64,000 nucleotides of DNA from assembly GCA_036927565.1 (NCBI GenBank), contig JAYESD010000008.1, positions 121,733,498-121,797,497 of the forward strand, read 5' to 3'. A program made the translations under genes and the position numbers. Shown here piece by piece: positions 11,206-23,397 of the stretch. The stretch's first letter is position 1. Each line of letters opens with the position of its first letter. The stretch comes from Tuctoria greenei (Eukaryota; Streptophyta; Magnoliopsida; Poales; Poaceae). The notes beneath the pieces were generated by a model. The model had not been told where the DNA came from and made no database searches. It saw only the letters and a list, made by a program, of their open reading frames with translations.

Positions 11206-13186
11206 ACCGAATGGATGAGAACCACAAGGCAACCATGGACAGCAAAATATTGCTCGTGGCAAAGTGAATCGTGTCTCTACTGAGGAGGCCCAACAAGCTG
11301 ATGATGTCGTGTTTGGTATGTTCCTTGCCAACTCCAACTCCACGTCTGTTACATTTGATTTTGGAGGATCTCGTTCATTCATCTCATCAAAGTATGTTGC
11401 CAGGTATATTCTGCCTATATCTCACATGAAGCAGACTATGTTGGTAAAATCTCCTGGTGGAGAGATGAGAATAAATATAGTGTGTCCGAGAGTGAGCATT
11501 AAAATAAGGGGGTAGACTTTCTTGCAAGCCTCATCGTCCTGGATTCACAAGGGATAGATATAATACTTGGAATGGACTGGCTAAGCAAGTATAATGTAGT
11601 GATTCTATGCGTCGAGATGATTGTGCAGTTAACAAGCGAGCACGACACTCGCATCGAATTTGAGACAGCCCAACCCACGGCGGATAAAGCAACGCTGAGT
11701 CACGTGGAAGGTGTTACATTGGAGATTATTCCAATTGTTTGTGAGTATCCAGATGTGTTCCTAGAAGAGTTGCCAGGTATGCGCCTGATCGCGACATAGA
11801 GTTTGCCATTGATTTGATACATGGAATAGCACCTATAGCTAAGAGGCTGTATAGGATGCCTCCTAAGGAGTTCGCGGAGCTCAAGAAGCAAATTCAAGAG
11901 CAGCAAGAGAAAGGTGTTATAAGCCCAAGCTCGTTACCATGGGGAGCACCAGTGCTCTTTGTAGATAAGAAAGATGGAACCCAAATGATGTGTGTGGATT
12001 ATAGGTCTCTCAATGAGGTGACAATCAAGAACAAGTACTCGCTGCCTCGTATAGAGGATTTGTTTGACCAAATGAAGGGCGCCCGTGTTTTCTCCAAGAT
12101 CGACCTGCAGTCGGGATACATCCAAATGAAGATTAGACCGTCGGATATACCCAAAACGGCTTTTCAGACACAGCAGGGATCCTATGAGCACACTGTTATG
12201 TTGTTTGGATTGACGAACGCGCCTGCAAACTTTATGTATCTCATGAATAAGGTCTTCATGGAGTATTTGTATAAGTTCGCCGTAGTGTTCTTTGATGACA
12301 TAATGATATACGTGACAAGCAAGGAAGAGCATGAGGAGCACATGAAGAATACACTGCAGAAACTGAGGGAATATCAGCTGTATGCCAAGTTCAGCAAGTC
12401 TCAATTCTAGTTATAGGAGTATCATTTTTAGGCTATATCATCTCTGGAGGAGGAGTATTGTCGACCCGGGGAAAGTGAGAGATGTGTTAAAGTGGGAGCC
12501 ACCACAGAATGTGCAAGAAATTTAGAGTTTCCTTGGAATGGCTGGGTATTTCCGCAAATTCATCAAGGATTTCTCCAAAATAGCGAAGCCCAAGACTGAA
12601 TTTTTAATGAAAGGGAAGGCATTCCTATGGACTCAAGCTTGTCAAGATAGCTTTGAGGAGTTAAAGAAGAGGTTGACAACCGCACCAGTGCTAGTATTAC
12701 CAAACGTGAGCAAGAGTTTTGATATATATTGTCACGCCTCAATTCAAGGGCTTGGGTGCATGCTCATGCAAGATGGCCAAGTGGTAGCTTATGCATCGAG
12801 GTAATTAAAGAAACATGAGCTGAATTATCCTACGCATGATCTCGAACTTGCATCCATAGTGCACGCCTTGAAAATATGGAAACACTATATTTTTTGTCAT
12901 AAGTGTGAGGTTTACACGGATCACAATAGCCTCAAGTACATATTCACACAAACGGATCTGAATTTGAGGCAACGAAGATGGTTGGAGCTCATCAAGGATT
13001 ATGATGTGGGAATCAATTATCACCTTGGGAAGGGTAATGTAGTGGTAGATTCCTTGAGTAGGAAAGGAGCAAGCTACCAACTCATGATTCAAGAGTTGCC
13101 ATCCGAGTTATGTAAGGAGTTTGAATGGTTACAACTTGGATTCTTGAACGAGATTGGAATAATGGAAGTAAACCCAACATTGTAAC
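11206..13186 (+). pseudogene. Tekay-A pol, protease / RT / RNase H part
   Basis: The protease region near 11340-11600 has FDFGGSRSFIS where an Asp-Ser/Thr-Gly triad is expected, followed by GMDWLSKY. RT runs about 11800-12410 with KIDLQSGYIQMKI and the catalytic box FFDD at 12288-12299; both Asp are present. RNase H follows (VYTDHNSLKYIFTQ at about 12915, then GKGNVVVDSLSRK near 13030). Frame breaks: TAG 11513-11515, TAG 11797-11799 with a frame change, TAG 12408-12410, a frame change near 12450, TAA 12802-12804. Confidence 0.85.
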
Positions 13187-14651
13187 AAGAAATACGAGAG
13201 GGTCAGACAAAGGATGAGGATATCCAAGAGAATCAAGGAAAGGATCCAAGAGGGGAGGGAATGGAGGTTTGATGAAGATGACACCGGCACGCTATGGCTT
13301 GGGAAAAGAATTGTTGTGCCTAATGTGAAGCATATCAGTGAGACAATATTGAAGGAAGCACATGACTCGCCTTACTCCATCCATCCCAGCTGTATGAGGA
13401 TGTACAAAGACTTGAAGATGTGCAACTGGTGGGATGGAATGGAGACGGAGATAGCTACATATGTTGCAATGTGTGACATGTGTCAACAAGTGAAGGTTGA
13501 ACATCAAAGGCCAGCCGGTCTATTACAGCCATTGAAAATACATGAGTGGAAGTGGGAAGAGATCGTTATGGACTTCATAGTTCGATTTTTGCGTACCCAG
13601 TCTGGCTATTACTCCATATGTGTAATTGTGGATCAGTTGACGAAATCAGCTCCTTTTACTCTTGTCAAGACCACATACACCACATCGAACCTCGCAGAAC
13701 TGTATATGGAGCATATTGTATGCCGATATGGAGTTTCAAAGAAAAAAGTGTCTGACCGAGGCCCTCAATTCACCTCGAGATTTTGAAAAAACTACATGAG
13801 TCCATGGTTACTAAGTTAAATTTCATCTCCACGTGTCATCCACAGACCGACGGACAAACTAAGAGGACCAATCAAATATTAGAGGATATGTTGAGAGCTT
13901 GTTCCTTGAAGCATGGACGCAGCTGGGACAAGAGCTTGTCGTATGCTGAATTCTCGTAGAACAATAGTTACCAAGCCAGCCTGAAAATGTGACCCTATGA
14001 AGCACTATACGAGAGGAAGTGTGGGACACCTTTGTTTTGGAATGAAACAGGAGAGAACCAATATTTGGACCTGATGTGCTACAAGATGCTGAAAGTCAGA
14101 TTCAAATAATATGTAAGAACCTAAGGGCTGCTCAATCACGACAAATAGGATATACGAGTAATCAGTGAAGGGATCTGGCTTTTAAAGTTGGGGACTTCGT
14201 GTATCTCAAAGTGTCACCTATGCGAGTTCATATACAATTCAATGTCAAAGGCAAGTTGGCACCTCGCTACGTCAGGCCATTCAAAATTTTGGACAAACAT
14301 GGAGAAGTGGCATATAAGTTGGAGATGCAAGCACATCTTGCTGATGTTTATGATGTGCTCATGTTTCCCAGCTCAAGAAGTGCTTATGGGTACCGAAAGA
14401 ACAAGTACCGATGGTTGAAATAGAGTTAGAGGAAGATTTGACTTATGCCGAGCAACCTATCAAAATCAGGGAAACAAAGGAGAGTCACAAGAAGAAAGGA
14501 GATCCGATGGTGCAAAGTACAATGGAAACATCATACTGAGTCTGAAGCAACTTGGGAGCGTGAAGAAGACCTTAAGGTAGAATTCCCTCATCTTTTCTCC
14601 GTGCTATCGAATCTCGAGGGCAAGATTCATTTTAAGGGGGTAGGTTTGTAA
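13187..14651 (+). pseudogene. Tekay-A integrase and chromodomain
   Basis: The HHCC zinc region (HDSPYSIHPSCMRMYKDL, then CDMCQQVK) is near 13358-13495 and the catalytic core near 13560-13960 (VMDF, SDRGPQFTSRF, CHPQTDGQT). The C terminus reads IKIRETKERVTRRKEIRW, then KVQWKHHTESEATWEREEDL at about 14450-14575. This is a chromodomain of the kind that tethers chromovirus integrase to chromatin. The frame is broken near 13783, 13958, 13990 and 14420. The terminal TAA (14649-14651) lies inside the LTR start. Confidence 0.85.
14632..14646 (+). promoter_or_regulatory. Tekay-A polypurine tract
   Basis: TTAAGGGGGTAGGTT directly before the LTR start TGTAACCCCC at 14647. Expected plus-strand primer position. 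Confidence 0.7.
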
Positions 14652-17246
14652 CCCCCTCATTTTCACCCATCATGCGTTTCCTTCATTTTGGTACATGTCT
14701 AATATAATGTAACACAAAAGGAACAAGACTAAAATAAATTAGAGGCAAACCAGCAGTTAAATATAATCTTTGGTACGGACTTGTCCGGATTGGATCTAAG
14801 ACTAGTCTAGTTTCGCTACTGATGTCCCACGGATCTATCAATTAATTCCTACAGATTAATCAAGTTTTGTTTCTGGTCCCGTTCGGACTTTTCTGTTACG
14901 TTAGACAGACTAGTCCGATGATCGCTACTGGAACTCTTTAGAGTTATCCGGTAAACCCCAAAACTTATTCCAGTTTTGAAACTGTACAACTCCCGAACTT
15001 GTCCTACCTAGCATCGGACTTGTCCATTAAACTCTCTGTTCCTTGGATGGACTTTTCCGGCAAGAGACCAAACTTGTCCGATCAGCTCTATGAACCCCAA
15101 ACAGACTTGTCTGGTCTCCTACGGACTAGTCTTGTTTCTAGGGTTTCGACTCGGATTCTATTTTTCCTCCACAATGAGTTATTGGTAATTTCCTTAATTG
15201 GGCCCAAGAACGTCGTGCCTCACACCTGAGGGGCCAGTGTGGGACCCCACCAAGGCCCCTACTTGTCCCAACCGACTTGTACTTGGGTTCCACCCCAACC
15301 TCACCCCTCTCCTCACCACCCACCTTTACCCCTTTGCCCACGTTAGAGGAACCCCAGTGCTTGCTCTCTTCATAGCCGCTGCTCTTGAAGGGAGAAGAAG
15401 GAAAGGAAGAAAAGGAGGAAGAAGAAGTGGAAGGAATCAAGCAAGATCGTCATCGCAGCTTCAATATTCTTCATCAATTCTTATACATCAACATTCTTCT
15501 TTGCCAACTCTATGTCTTCTTCGGATCTAGACATCGAGATATCATGTTACACCTAATTCTCAACCGTTGAACCTTTGTATTCACGGTAACTACTCTAGAT
15601 TCAATTTCCTACATCAATTCTAATCCCAAACTTGATTCAAACCATGCCATATTTGGGAAGTTTGCGAAACCCTAGACATAGCGGACTTGTCCGGTCTAGT
15701 GACGACTAGTCCGTTGAACTTTCTGGTCTAGGTCGACATGTTCGTCCCAATGTCGGACTAGTCTGGTCCCTGATTTCTGAAATTCCTGTAACTTTTCCAT
15801 TTTTTCTTGAATTGACTCGAAACTTGCCCAAACATGTAAAACTCAATTGTAGCTAGTTAGTAGCAATAGTAGTAACTTAATAACATGTACTACATAGAAT
15901 TGCATCATTCATGCATGTCATGGCGTATTGAGTACTATATGAGCATTTATTGATTCTAATGTTTGTTTTTCATGATTGTTGCTCAGAATAGACGGTAACG
16001 CTCTAGGACATATTTACGAGGACCTTCAGCACCAGAACTTCGAAGCTTCTGATCCAAACCATCCGCAAGAGCAAGGCAAGTGTCCTTGAACATTTTGATC
16101 CTGTTTTGAATTGTTTTGTTTGCAAAACTGCATGCTTCTGTTAAATTGATAGGAAACCCATGATAGCGGTTTACTAGACTTGTATGACCACCCTTGTCTC
16201 TTGAGATATAGTGTAGAGAGTCGGGAAGGGAATTTCCTAGTTTTGCTTCACTTTGCTTAATTGGAATTGGAAATAACAAAATGACTCATTATGAATTAAT
16301 ATACGTATGGACTATGTGAGTTGATGATAATGATGACTTAAGTAACATGGAACTGGGGTGATATAAGCAAGCATAGTTTTTGGATGGGTTGGATGATATC
16401 GTTGGTTTGCTTGCCTTAGATCTAAAGACTGGTCCATGCGAGAATATGGTAGGACAACAGTGCCACCACAAGGCGAAGTATGGGCTCGGCGTAGCTGAAT
16501 AGTTACGTGTGTTGCTGGTATTGTATGGACCATTGGATGGTGTTGGGAATGAGAATCAAGGAGGGCTATCCTGGGATCTGCATGGCACACGAGGGGGCCT
16601 ATGGGTGGAGAATGGAGATTCAAGCCTGCCGATGAAACCTTAGTGGGTTCGTACATGCTAGTAGTCCATTTTGAATGGCTATTTTGTGATCTCTTGGCCA
16701 CACACCAATAGTAGTGTGATAAAGCATAGCGGAGGTTCCTTAGTCACCGAAGGGTGATGAAATTACAAACATGTGGGGGTAAAGTGGTACAACCTCTACA
16801 GAGTGCAAAACTATCATGATAGTCGTGCTCCCGGTTAAGACCACCTGGATGACCTACCTAATTAGAATTGGACTGGGGTTTGGGATGGTTCGGTATGGGA
16901 TTGGTTATAACATATGAGTCGGTCGGTTATGAGAAGTTATGAAATTGGCATATGGTTATGATATTTGTTGTTGGCTGGTTATAAATAAATTATAATGGTA
17001 ATTGAGAATGATGGATATGGATTATGATTTTTACTTGGGTTATGATGGGATCTAAACTCACATAGATATTGTAGGATGCTTTTACATGTTTTGGATATGG
17101 ATTATGATGTTTACTTTTCTACAATTGGCCATTCATTTTTTATCCTTGTTTTCAGCTACATGTCATACTTTCCCACACTTCCTGAGTACGACATGTACTC
17201 ACCCTTGCTATTCCACCACTATAACAGTTCCAGGTGATGCTTTGGA
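14647..17246 (+). repeat. Tekay-A 3' LTR, lacking its last ~270 bp
   Basis: Starts TGTAACCCCCTCATTTTCA and runs parallel to the Tekay-B LTR (18360 on). It stops at ...GGTGATGCTTTGGA, short of the terminal part, and is followed directly by an inverted LTR terminus. It contains palindrome clusters at about 14775-15135 and 15682-15763 (cores 15685, 15705, 15736, 15757: steps 20, 31, 21). No gene is supported within it. Confidence 0.88.
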
Positions 17247-18359
17247 TGTGATACCCGGTTCCGAATATGAACCAAGTATAGCGTATATGTGTGCCCAGGG
17301 CGTTCATCACACATACACGAAATATCACAAATGATATTAAGAATTTAACCACGTCTCAAATAGTAATTAAGTACCTCATTACAATAATCCAATGGTTCTT
17401 GAATGACAAGCCTCTAATTATCGCATGATAAAAATAAACTAAGTAGCACATCTCCCCCCACACGCAATTGACGGTAGCACACAACCTAGTACTCCACGTG
17501 ATCCTCAACCAAGTGTCTCCTGTAGCTGTTTAGTGTGGGCATAGCAAGGGCGAGTACATGTCATACTCAACCAGTGTGGGAAAGTATGACATGTAGCTAA
17601 AACAAGGGCGAATATAAATGGTTCATTGCAAATTAGTCCGCAAACAAGTAAAAGCATCACGCAATGTCTAGGTGTGATCAAATCCCAACATAACCCAAGT
17701 AATTATCTTAGCACATAATGACATCCTCATTTACCTTCATAGTATAATTATAACCAGCCAACAATTAATATCATCACCATATGGAAATTTAATATCCTCT
17801 CGTAACCGACCATACTCATGTGACATAACAAAACCAAACCCAAAACCCAAGTCCAATTCGAATAATGGAAGTTGTTCAGGTGCTTATAACCAGGAGCACG
17901 ACTATCTTGATAGTTTCTAACACTATGCAGAGGTTGTACCGCTTTACCCAAAAGTTCGTGATTTTGTCCCCTTTCGGTGACTAAAGAACCTCCATTATGC
18001 CTGCGACCCATCGATTATATCATGCGCTTCCGACGGTGTGTGGCCAAGAGATCACAAAATAGCCTTTACAAAGGGACCACCATCATGTGCAGACCCACTA
18101 AGGTTTCACCAGAGGTGATGTCTCGCAATTGAGCACATCCATCCAAAGCCCCCCTCTTGTGCCGTTCGGATACCAGGGTAGTCCCGCCATTCATGCAAAC
18201 CCAATCGACTCCCATTCTCCGCACCCCTAAATGATCCGAACAATTCCGGCGATACACCTAATTATTTGGCTAAGCCGCACCCATATTTGGCCTTGTGGTG
18301 GCACTATTTTCTTGGCATATATTTGCATGAACCGGTCCTTAGATCTAAGGCAAGCAAAA
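17247..18359 (-). repeat. Inverted Tekay LTR fragment
   Basis: Starts TGTGATACCCGG, the reverse complement of a Tekay LTR 3' terminus. It continues in antisense back to the equivalent of about 16405. The sharp start at an LTR end suggests a real insertion boundary (left flank TTGGA) rather than random rearrangement. The other end is cut at 18359, where Tekay-B begins. The last five bases, CAAAA, are the likely target site of Tekay-B. Confidence 0.82.
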
Positions 18360-18486
18360 TGTAACACCCTCATTTTCATCCATCATGCATTGTACACACT
18401 TATACATGTTTAACATTAAGCAACATAAAAGGAACATGTTTAAAATGAATTAGAAGCAGAACAACATTTAAAAACCTGTATAGTTG

Positions 18487-18860
18487 CGGACTTGTCCGGT
18501 TTGGACCCCGGACTAGTCCGATTTTGCCCTCTATTGACTCTCCGGACTTTTTCGCTTTTGTTGCGGATTAGTCCAATTGAGTTTCTGTGGATGGTCTGGG
18601 GTTGTCCGTTCTCAAGTACGGACTTGTCCATTCCTAGCTACTGGAACTTTTCGTAGTGGTCTGGTAGATCCCTCTTTTGATCCAGTTTTTGGAGAAATTG
18701 TCAAGCCTCCAGACTTGTCTGGCCCCACATCGGACTTTTCCGTTTAACTCTCTGGTACATTGTTTTTTTCCTGCGAGCGGACTTGTCTAACTTGATTCCT
18801 GACTGATCCGTTCAACTTTTTGACTTCCAACGAACTAGTCCGGCCCCTAGCGGACTTGTC
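18487..18860 (+). repeat. Phased palindrome array in gypsy (Tekay-B) LTR
   Basis: Core starts: 18490, 18512, 18546, 18567, 18600, 18622, 18646, 18713, 18734, 18781, 18802, 18834, 18854. Steps of 20-22 alternate with 32-34, with some gaps (24, 67, 47). Half-sites CGGAC/GTCCG are conserved, with ACTTGT, ACTAGT and ACTTTT centres. A second small array (19347, 19368, 19400, 19422: steps 21, 32, 22) lies downstream of the TATA box. Confidence 0.87.
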
Positions 18861-19031
18861 CGGTCTGCCTGACTCGGATTCAATTTTTCCTCCACGACAT
18901 GTTATTTGGTATTTACCTTAATTAAGCCCAAGAACATCGTGTCCAACCTCTATGGAGCCCAAGTGGGACCCCACCCTGGCCTCCACTTCCTTAAACACGA
19001 AATCCATCAAACCCTACCATCTCCACCTCTA

Positions 19032-19039
19032 TATAAACA
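19032..19039 (+). promoter_or_regulatory. TATA box of Tekay-B LTR
   Basis: TATAAACA in a C-rich context, about 180 bp downstream of the main palindrome array and about 315 bp upstream of the second array. Likely RNA polymerase II core promoter of the element. The matching stretch in Tekay-A (near 15310-15330) has lost the TATA sequence. Confidence 0.6.
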
Positions 19040-21220
19040 CCCCACCACCCCAACTTTTCATCTCTTGCCACTTTTGAAGAAAACCCTAGCCCAAATTCAT
19101 GGGAGCTGCCATCAAGGGGAGTCCATCGCAGCTAGGAGAAGGGAAGGAGGAAGGAGGAGGATCCAACAATGTCGATCTTCGTCAACTCATCGGCATCATC
19201 GTCAGTTCTCCATCAACTCTTCACCATCAACCCCAGGCATCAAGATCCAAGTGTTGCACACTATTGTCAACCTTCACACCATGAAAAATATGGTTCCATA
19301 ATTAATCAAACTATACACTAATTCGCCAAAAACCCTAGTCGAACGGACTTGTCTGGTTCCAGTGCGGACTAGTCCGATCGACTTTCTTGTCTAAGGCGGA
19401 CTAGTCTGGTCCCCAGTACGGACTTGTCCGGCCACCTAAATCTGAAGTTGCTGAACTGAATCCAGATTTACTCAAATCAACTCGAAACTTATTCAAACTT
19501 GTTAAAAGCCATTATAACTAGTGAGTAAACATTAATAGCAACTAATTAACAAGTTTTACCTCATAATTGCATTATTCATGCATGTCATGGCATATTGACT
19601 AATATATGGGCATTTATTGATTGTAATGTTTGTTTTGTTTGTCTATTGCGCGGAATAGGAGGTGTTGCTCTAGAGGGTGCTGTCGAGGACCTCCAACACT
19701 AGAACATTGATACTTTCGACCCTAGCCAGCCTCAAGAGCAAGACAAGTGTCCTTGAACATTTTGATCCTGCTTTTAAATGTTTTGTTTGAAAAATTGTAT
19801 GCTTGTGTCAAATTGATGGGAAACCCATGATCGAAGGTTAGTAGTCTTGTTTGACCATCCTTGTCACTTGGAATGTAGTGTAGAGAGTCGGGAAGGTCTT
19901 TCTACCATTTTGCTTCGCTCTAATTAATTGGGATGGGAAACCAACAAAATGGGTTAACTATGAATTAATAAGCATGTATATGATGAGAAATGATGGATAT
20001 GGTTAATTGGTAATATGAGAATGGTAGATCTAAGAAAGCAAGGTTTGTTGATTGGGTTAGATGTTATGGTGGTTTGCTTGCCTTGGATCTAAGGACCGGT
20101 TCATGCGAGAATAAGCCAAGACAACAGTGCAACCAAAAGGCCAAGTATGGGTGCGGCGTAGCTGAATAATTAGGTGTGCTGCTGGTATTGTATGGACCAT
20201 TGGATGGTGCGGGGAATGGGAGTCGAGAACGGCTACCCTGGGAGCCGCATGGCACTTGAGGGGGCCCGTGGGTGGGAGAATAGAGATTCAAGTCTGCTGG
20301 TGAAACCTTAGTGGGTCCGTACATGCTAGTAGTACCTTTGTAAAGGCTATTTTCTGAACTCTTGGCCACACACCAAAGGAAGTGTGAGGCGGCATAAGGG
20401 ATGTTCTTAGTCCCCAAAAGGTGATGAAATCACGAACATGTGGGTAATGTTGTACATCCTCTGCAGTGTTTTAAAAACTATCATGATAGCCATGCTCCCA
20501 GTTATGAGCACCTGGATGACCTACATGATTAGAGGGAACTTGGGAATTCGGATGGTTTGGTTATGGATATGGTTTGAGTTGTGATAATTGAGCATGGTAA
20601 ACGATAATGGTAAGAACTTAGCTTTTGGAAGAATAGTTACTAATGGATGTGATATAGTGGTAATTGATGGTATTAGACTCATAATAGGTAATTGTTGGCA
20701 TATGATGGGATTATTTCACATAGATGTAGTATGATGTTTTTTTACATGTTTTAAATGTACTTTTCAGCAAATAGCCATTATTTATTATTGTTCTTTTTTT
20801 AAGCTACATGTCATTATTTTTCCCACACTTGCTGAGTACGACATGTGCTGACCCTTGCAATTCCCCTGCCAACATTTTCACGTGATGTTCGGGAGTATCT
20901 TGTGGATAATGCAGAGTACTAGGCTGTTTGTTGCTGTCGACTTGCTTGTGGTATTGCTTGGAGCCGCGCATTCCCCTATGCTCAGTTTGCTTAATTTTCT
21001 TAGTTCCTTATTGGATTATTTCGCTGCAGTTATAGTTCAATAATGATCATTAGAGTTCATAATTTGATGATTAATTGAATTTTGTAATAAAGTACTTAAT
21101 TAACTTGTGCTATGGTAATTTTTTGTATATCGTTTGTGATGCACTCGTGTATGTTTATTGAACATCCTGGGCACACATATGCATCGTACTTTGTCCATTT
21201 TAGGAACCGGGTGTCACAAA

Positions 21221-21233
21221 TTGGTATTAGAGC
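21221..21233 (+). promoter_or_regulatory. Primer-binding site of Tekay-B
   Basis: TTGGTATTAGAGC two bases after the LTR end. It differs by one base from TGGTATCAGAGC, the usual initiator-Met tRNA primer site of plant LTR elements. Confidence 0.8.
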
Positions 21234-21499
21234 TACAGTTGACCGTAGGACGCAGCCTAGATAGAATGGACACTTTAGAGCACATAGGAACACTGAGAAA
21301 GCATTGTGGTTTGTTTGGTGTGCTGATGCTATGTAATGTTTGCTTGTATGCTCGTGTGCTTAGTAGAGGATTGTGGGATACTTTAGTACTTGCCACATCC
21401 ATATAGGCTAGTATAGTTAGTTGTGTAATTTCATATCCCTTGATGCATATAGTTGGGGTCATTTTCTAAATCCTTCTATCTCCTGCTCTTTCTTCAGTG

Positions 21500-22419
21500 T
21501 CAAGGACCCATAACCAGAGGGATGCCAATGGTGAGGAGAACAATAGAGCACCTTAGAACAACAATGGACCTGGACATGAGGCTATCAACCTTGCGCAGTT
21601 GTTGGCTACGCAGAATCAGCTTACGCAGACCGTGATGCAGACCATGGGATAGTTGCAGGCCAATAATCAGAACCAATCTCACCTGCCTGCACCACCGCCA
21701 CCCCCACCGCCCCATAACAGATTGGGAGAGTTTATGAGGACTAGGCCACCCATCTTTGCTCAAGCCAATGACCCTATGGAAGCTGACGATTGGCTGAAAT
21801 CTGTGGAGAAGAAGCTCGCTATTGTCCAGTGCAATGACAGGGAGAAGGTTCTCTTTGCTTCCCATCAACTAGTTGGAACAACTGCAGATTGGTGGAACTC
21901 GCTATGCAATGCTCATAAAAATCAAGAGAGGATCACTTGGGCTGAATTCAAGGAGAGCTTCCGTTCTCATTTTGTTCCTTAGGGAGTTATGATCTTGAAG
22001 AGGCAGGAATTTGAGAACTTAAGGCAAGGAAGGTCGAGTGTGAGTGAGTATCACAATAAATTCACTCAACCCCCAAGGTATGCTCCAGAGGATGTTAAGC
22101 AGGACAGCCGCAAGCAATATTTGTTCATGAGAGGCCTAAACAATGAGATTCAAGTCCAATTGCTCAAATGTGACTTTGGAAGTTTTCAGAAGCTTTTGTA
22201 CAAGGCCATTGTGGTTGAAAACAAGGTTCGTGAAATGGAACAAGGCAATAAGAGGAAGATTCCATACCAAGGGCAGCCGCAGGGGAGCAATGTCCATCCT
22301 TGCCTTGCACCACCAAATGCGCCATATTACAACCCATCCTCTCCTGCTTATCGAGCTGCTTATCCTCCACGCCCAAACCAACAACAGCGCCCTGTTATGC
22401 AAGTGTCTCACCAGCCTGC
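21500..22419 (+). pseudogene. Tekay-B gag, first part
   Basis: Gag homologous to Tekay-A 10091 onward: a polyproline run (near 21690-21715), FMRTRPPIFAQANDPMEADD, TADWWNSLCNAHKNQ, then KFTQPPRYAPEDV. The start codon found in Tekay-A is lost here by loss of its A (CAGTGTCAAGG versus CAGATGTCAAGG). Stops include TAG near 21650 and at 21980-21982. The frame then stays open to 22419, where the CRM LTR is inserted. The apparent 242-residue ORF 21989-22716 is a Gag/LTR chimera produced by that insertion. Confidence 0.85.
22415..22419 (+). repeat. Left 5-bp target site duplication (CCTGC)
   Basis: CCTGC immediately precedes the first CRM LTR and recurs immediately after the third at 43904-43908. 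The host Gag sequence continues across the pair. Confidence 0.95.
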
Positions 22420-23283
22420 TGATGAGGACATCACAACAGCGGAGATGCACATTGAATTGCAAGGACCAATCACCAGAGCACGAGCACGGTTAATAAATCA
22501 GCAGGTGAATTCGTTCCTAACTTCTTTTGCATGTGAGTTTGAGAATAGATTGCTATGTGATGATCTAATTGTTATTAGAAATAATGGAGAAGATCAAAAA
22601 GTGAAGGAAAGAGGCGTTGGGAGCATGGAGAACCAACTGGGACGTCCACAAGTTGATGGAAACAGTTTACAACTCGGACTCGAGTTCAACTCGGAGTCCA
22701 GGAGCAGTCCACCTTAAAACGGACGCCCAGGAGGCATACAGACTCCGTTTTCGACGTTCTGCATATGAACGGAAATAGGAGAGGATAAACTTTCCAATGG
22801 TTCTGGTCCCACCTAAAAATTCCTCCGGAGTCACATGGAATCGTCGAAACATTTTGAGTCCAGATATCTGTCCGGTGCTGCGCCACCGAATCGGGCCTTT
22901 GGGCCTTGTATCCCATAAGAGTCCATTAGGGACGCGTCTATTCGTGTTTTGGTCGAACCCTAGCCTATAAATACTGCAGCCGCCGGTCATATTCGGTGGG
23001 TTTTGGTTAGATCAATAATATCGCCGTTCTACAGTATGTGAGACCCCAACTTCGCGATTTCAGATCGTGTCTTCGACGTTCTTGCTCGTGTTCTCTGTTG
23101 CACTTGCAGGGATTAGCCTTCTTAGTGAGGTCAAGCATGTGCAGTATGGTTGATAACCAATGGAGCCGTGGTGTAGTGATTGCAGGGGTACTCGAACCGC
23201 TCGAGTGCCGCAGATCATCAACATTGAGTTCTCCACCTCAATCGACATACCTTTCGGAAGATCGGGCCTAAACCTACTCATCA
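22420..23283 (+). repeat. CRM LTR 1 (864 bp)
   Basis: TGATGAGGACATC ... CCTACTCATCA. TATA box TATAAATA at 22966-22973. The first ~300 bases keep the pol C-terminal reading frame (ends TAA at 22714-22716), as expected when pol extends into the LTR. Followed by primer site TTGGTATCAGATT at 23285-23297. Confidence 0.92.
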
Positions 23284-23397
23284 ATTGGTATCAGATTTCC
23301 TGGTTGCCCGTGAGGTATCTTTGTTTTCCTTCCATTAGATTGATTTTGTTTCGTACCTAGATTCCACAGAAAAGCCATAAAAAAATAGATCATTTTT
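23284..23397 (+). other. CRM-A 5' leader, first part, with primer-binding site
   Basis: Begins one base after the LTR with TTGGTATCAGATT (23285-23297), close to an initiator-Met tRNA primer site. The leader is interrupted by CACTA at 23398 and resumes at 30775. It aligns with the uninterrupted leader of CRM-B (37271-38528). Non-coding. Confidence 0.85.

Larger units (their letters stand above)
8969..17246 (+). mobile_element. Tekay-A: Ty3/gypsy chromovirus (Tekay/Del-like), truncated both ends
   Basis: Partial 5' LTR, gag, protease/RT/RNase H/integrase (the gypsy order), a C-terminal chromodomain, a polypurine tract and a partial 3' LTR. The chromodomain and LTRs of nearly 3 kb suggest the Tekay/Del clade. 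The first part of the 5' LTR is displaced to the left by the Sire-A insertion. The last ~270 bp of the 3' LTR are missing where an inverted LTR fragment begins. The primer-binding site is deleted, so the copy cannot now be reverse transcribed in the normal way. Confidence 0.87.
18360..21218 (+). repeat. Tekay-B 5' LTR (2859 bp), complete
   Basis: Runs from TGTAACAC to GTGTCACA, an inverted terminus with one mismatch, followed by AA and a primer-binding site. Contains palindrome arrays at 18487-18860 and 19344-19427 and a TATA box (TATAAACA, 19032-19039) between them. The reference for the other Tekay LTR pieces in this window. ORFs within it on either strand are not supported as genes. Confidence 0.9.

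Noticed and set aside
15138..15570. ORFs inside Tekay LTRs (for example 15138-15440 minus, 15198-15530 plus, 18906-19301 plus)
   Set aside because: They are not kept between the two LTR copies and lie in non-coding LTR sequence.
21221..21233. tRNA gene near the LTR ends
   Set aside because: Only the short primer-complementary sequence is present; no cloverleaf sequence follows.
21989..22716. 242-residue ORF read as a novel fusion protein
   Set aside because: The first part is Tekay-B Gag and the second is CRM LTR sequence. The junction coincides with the insertion point and target duplication.
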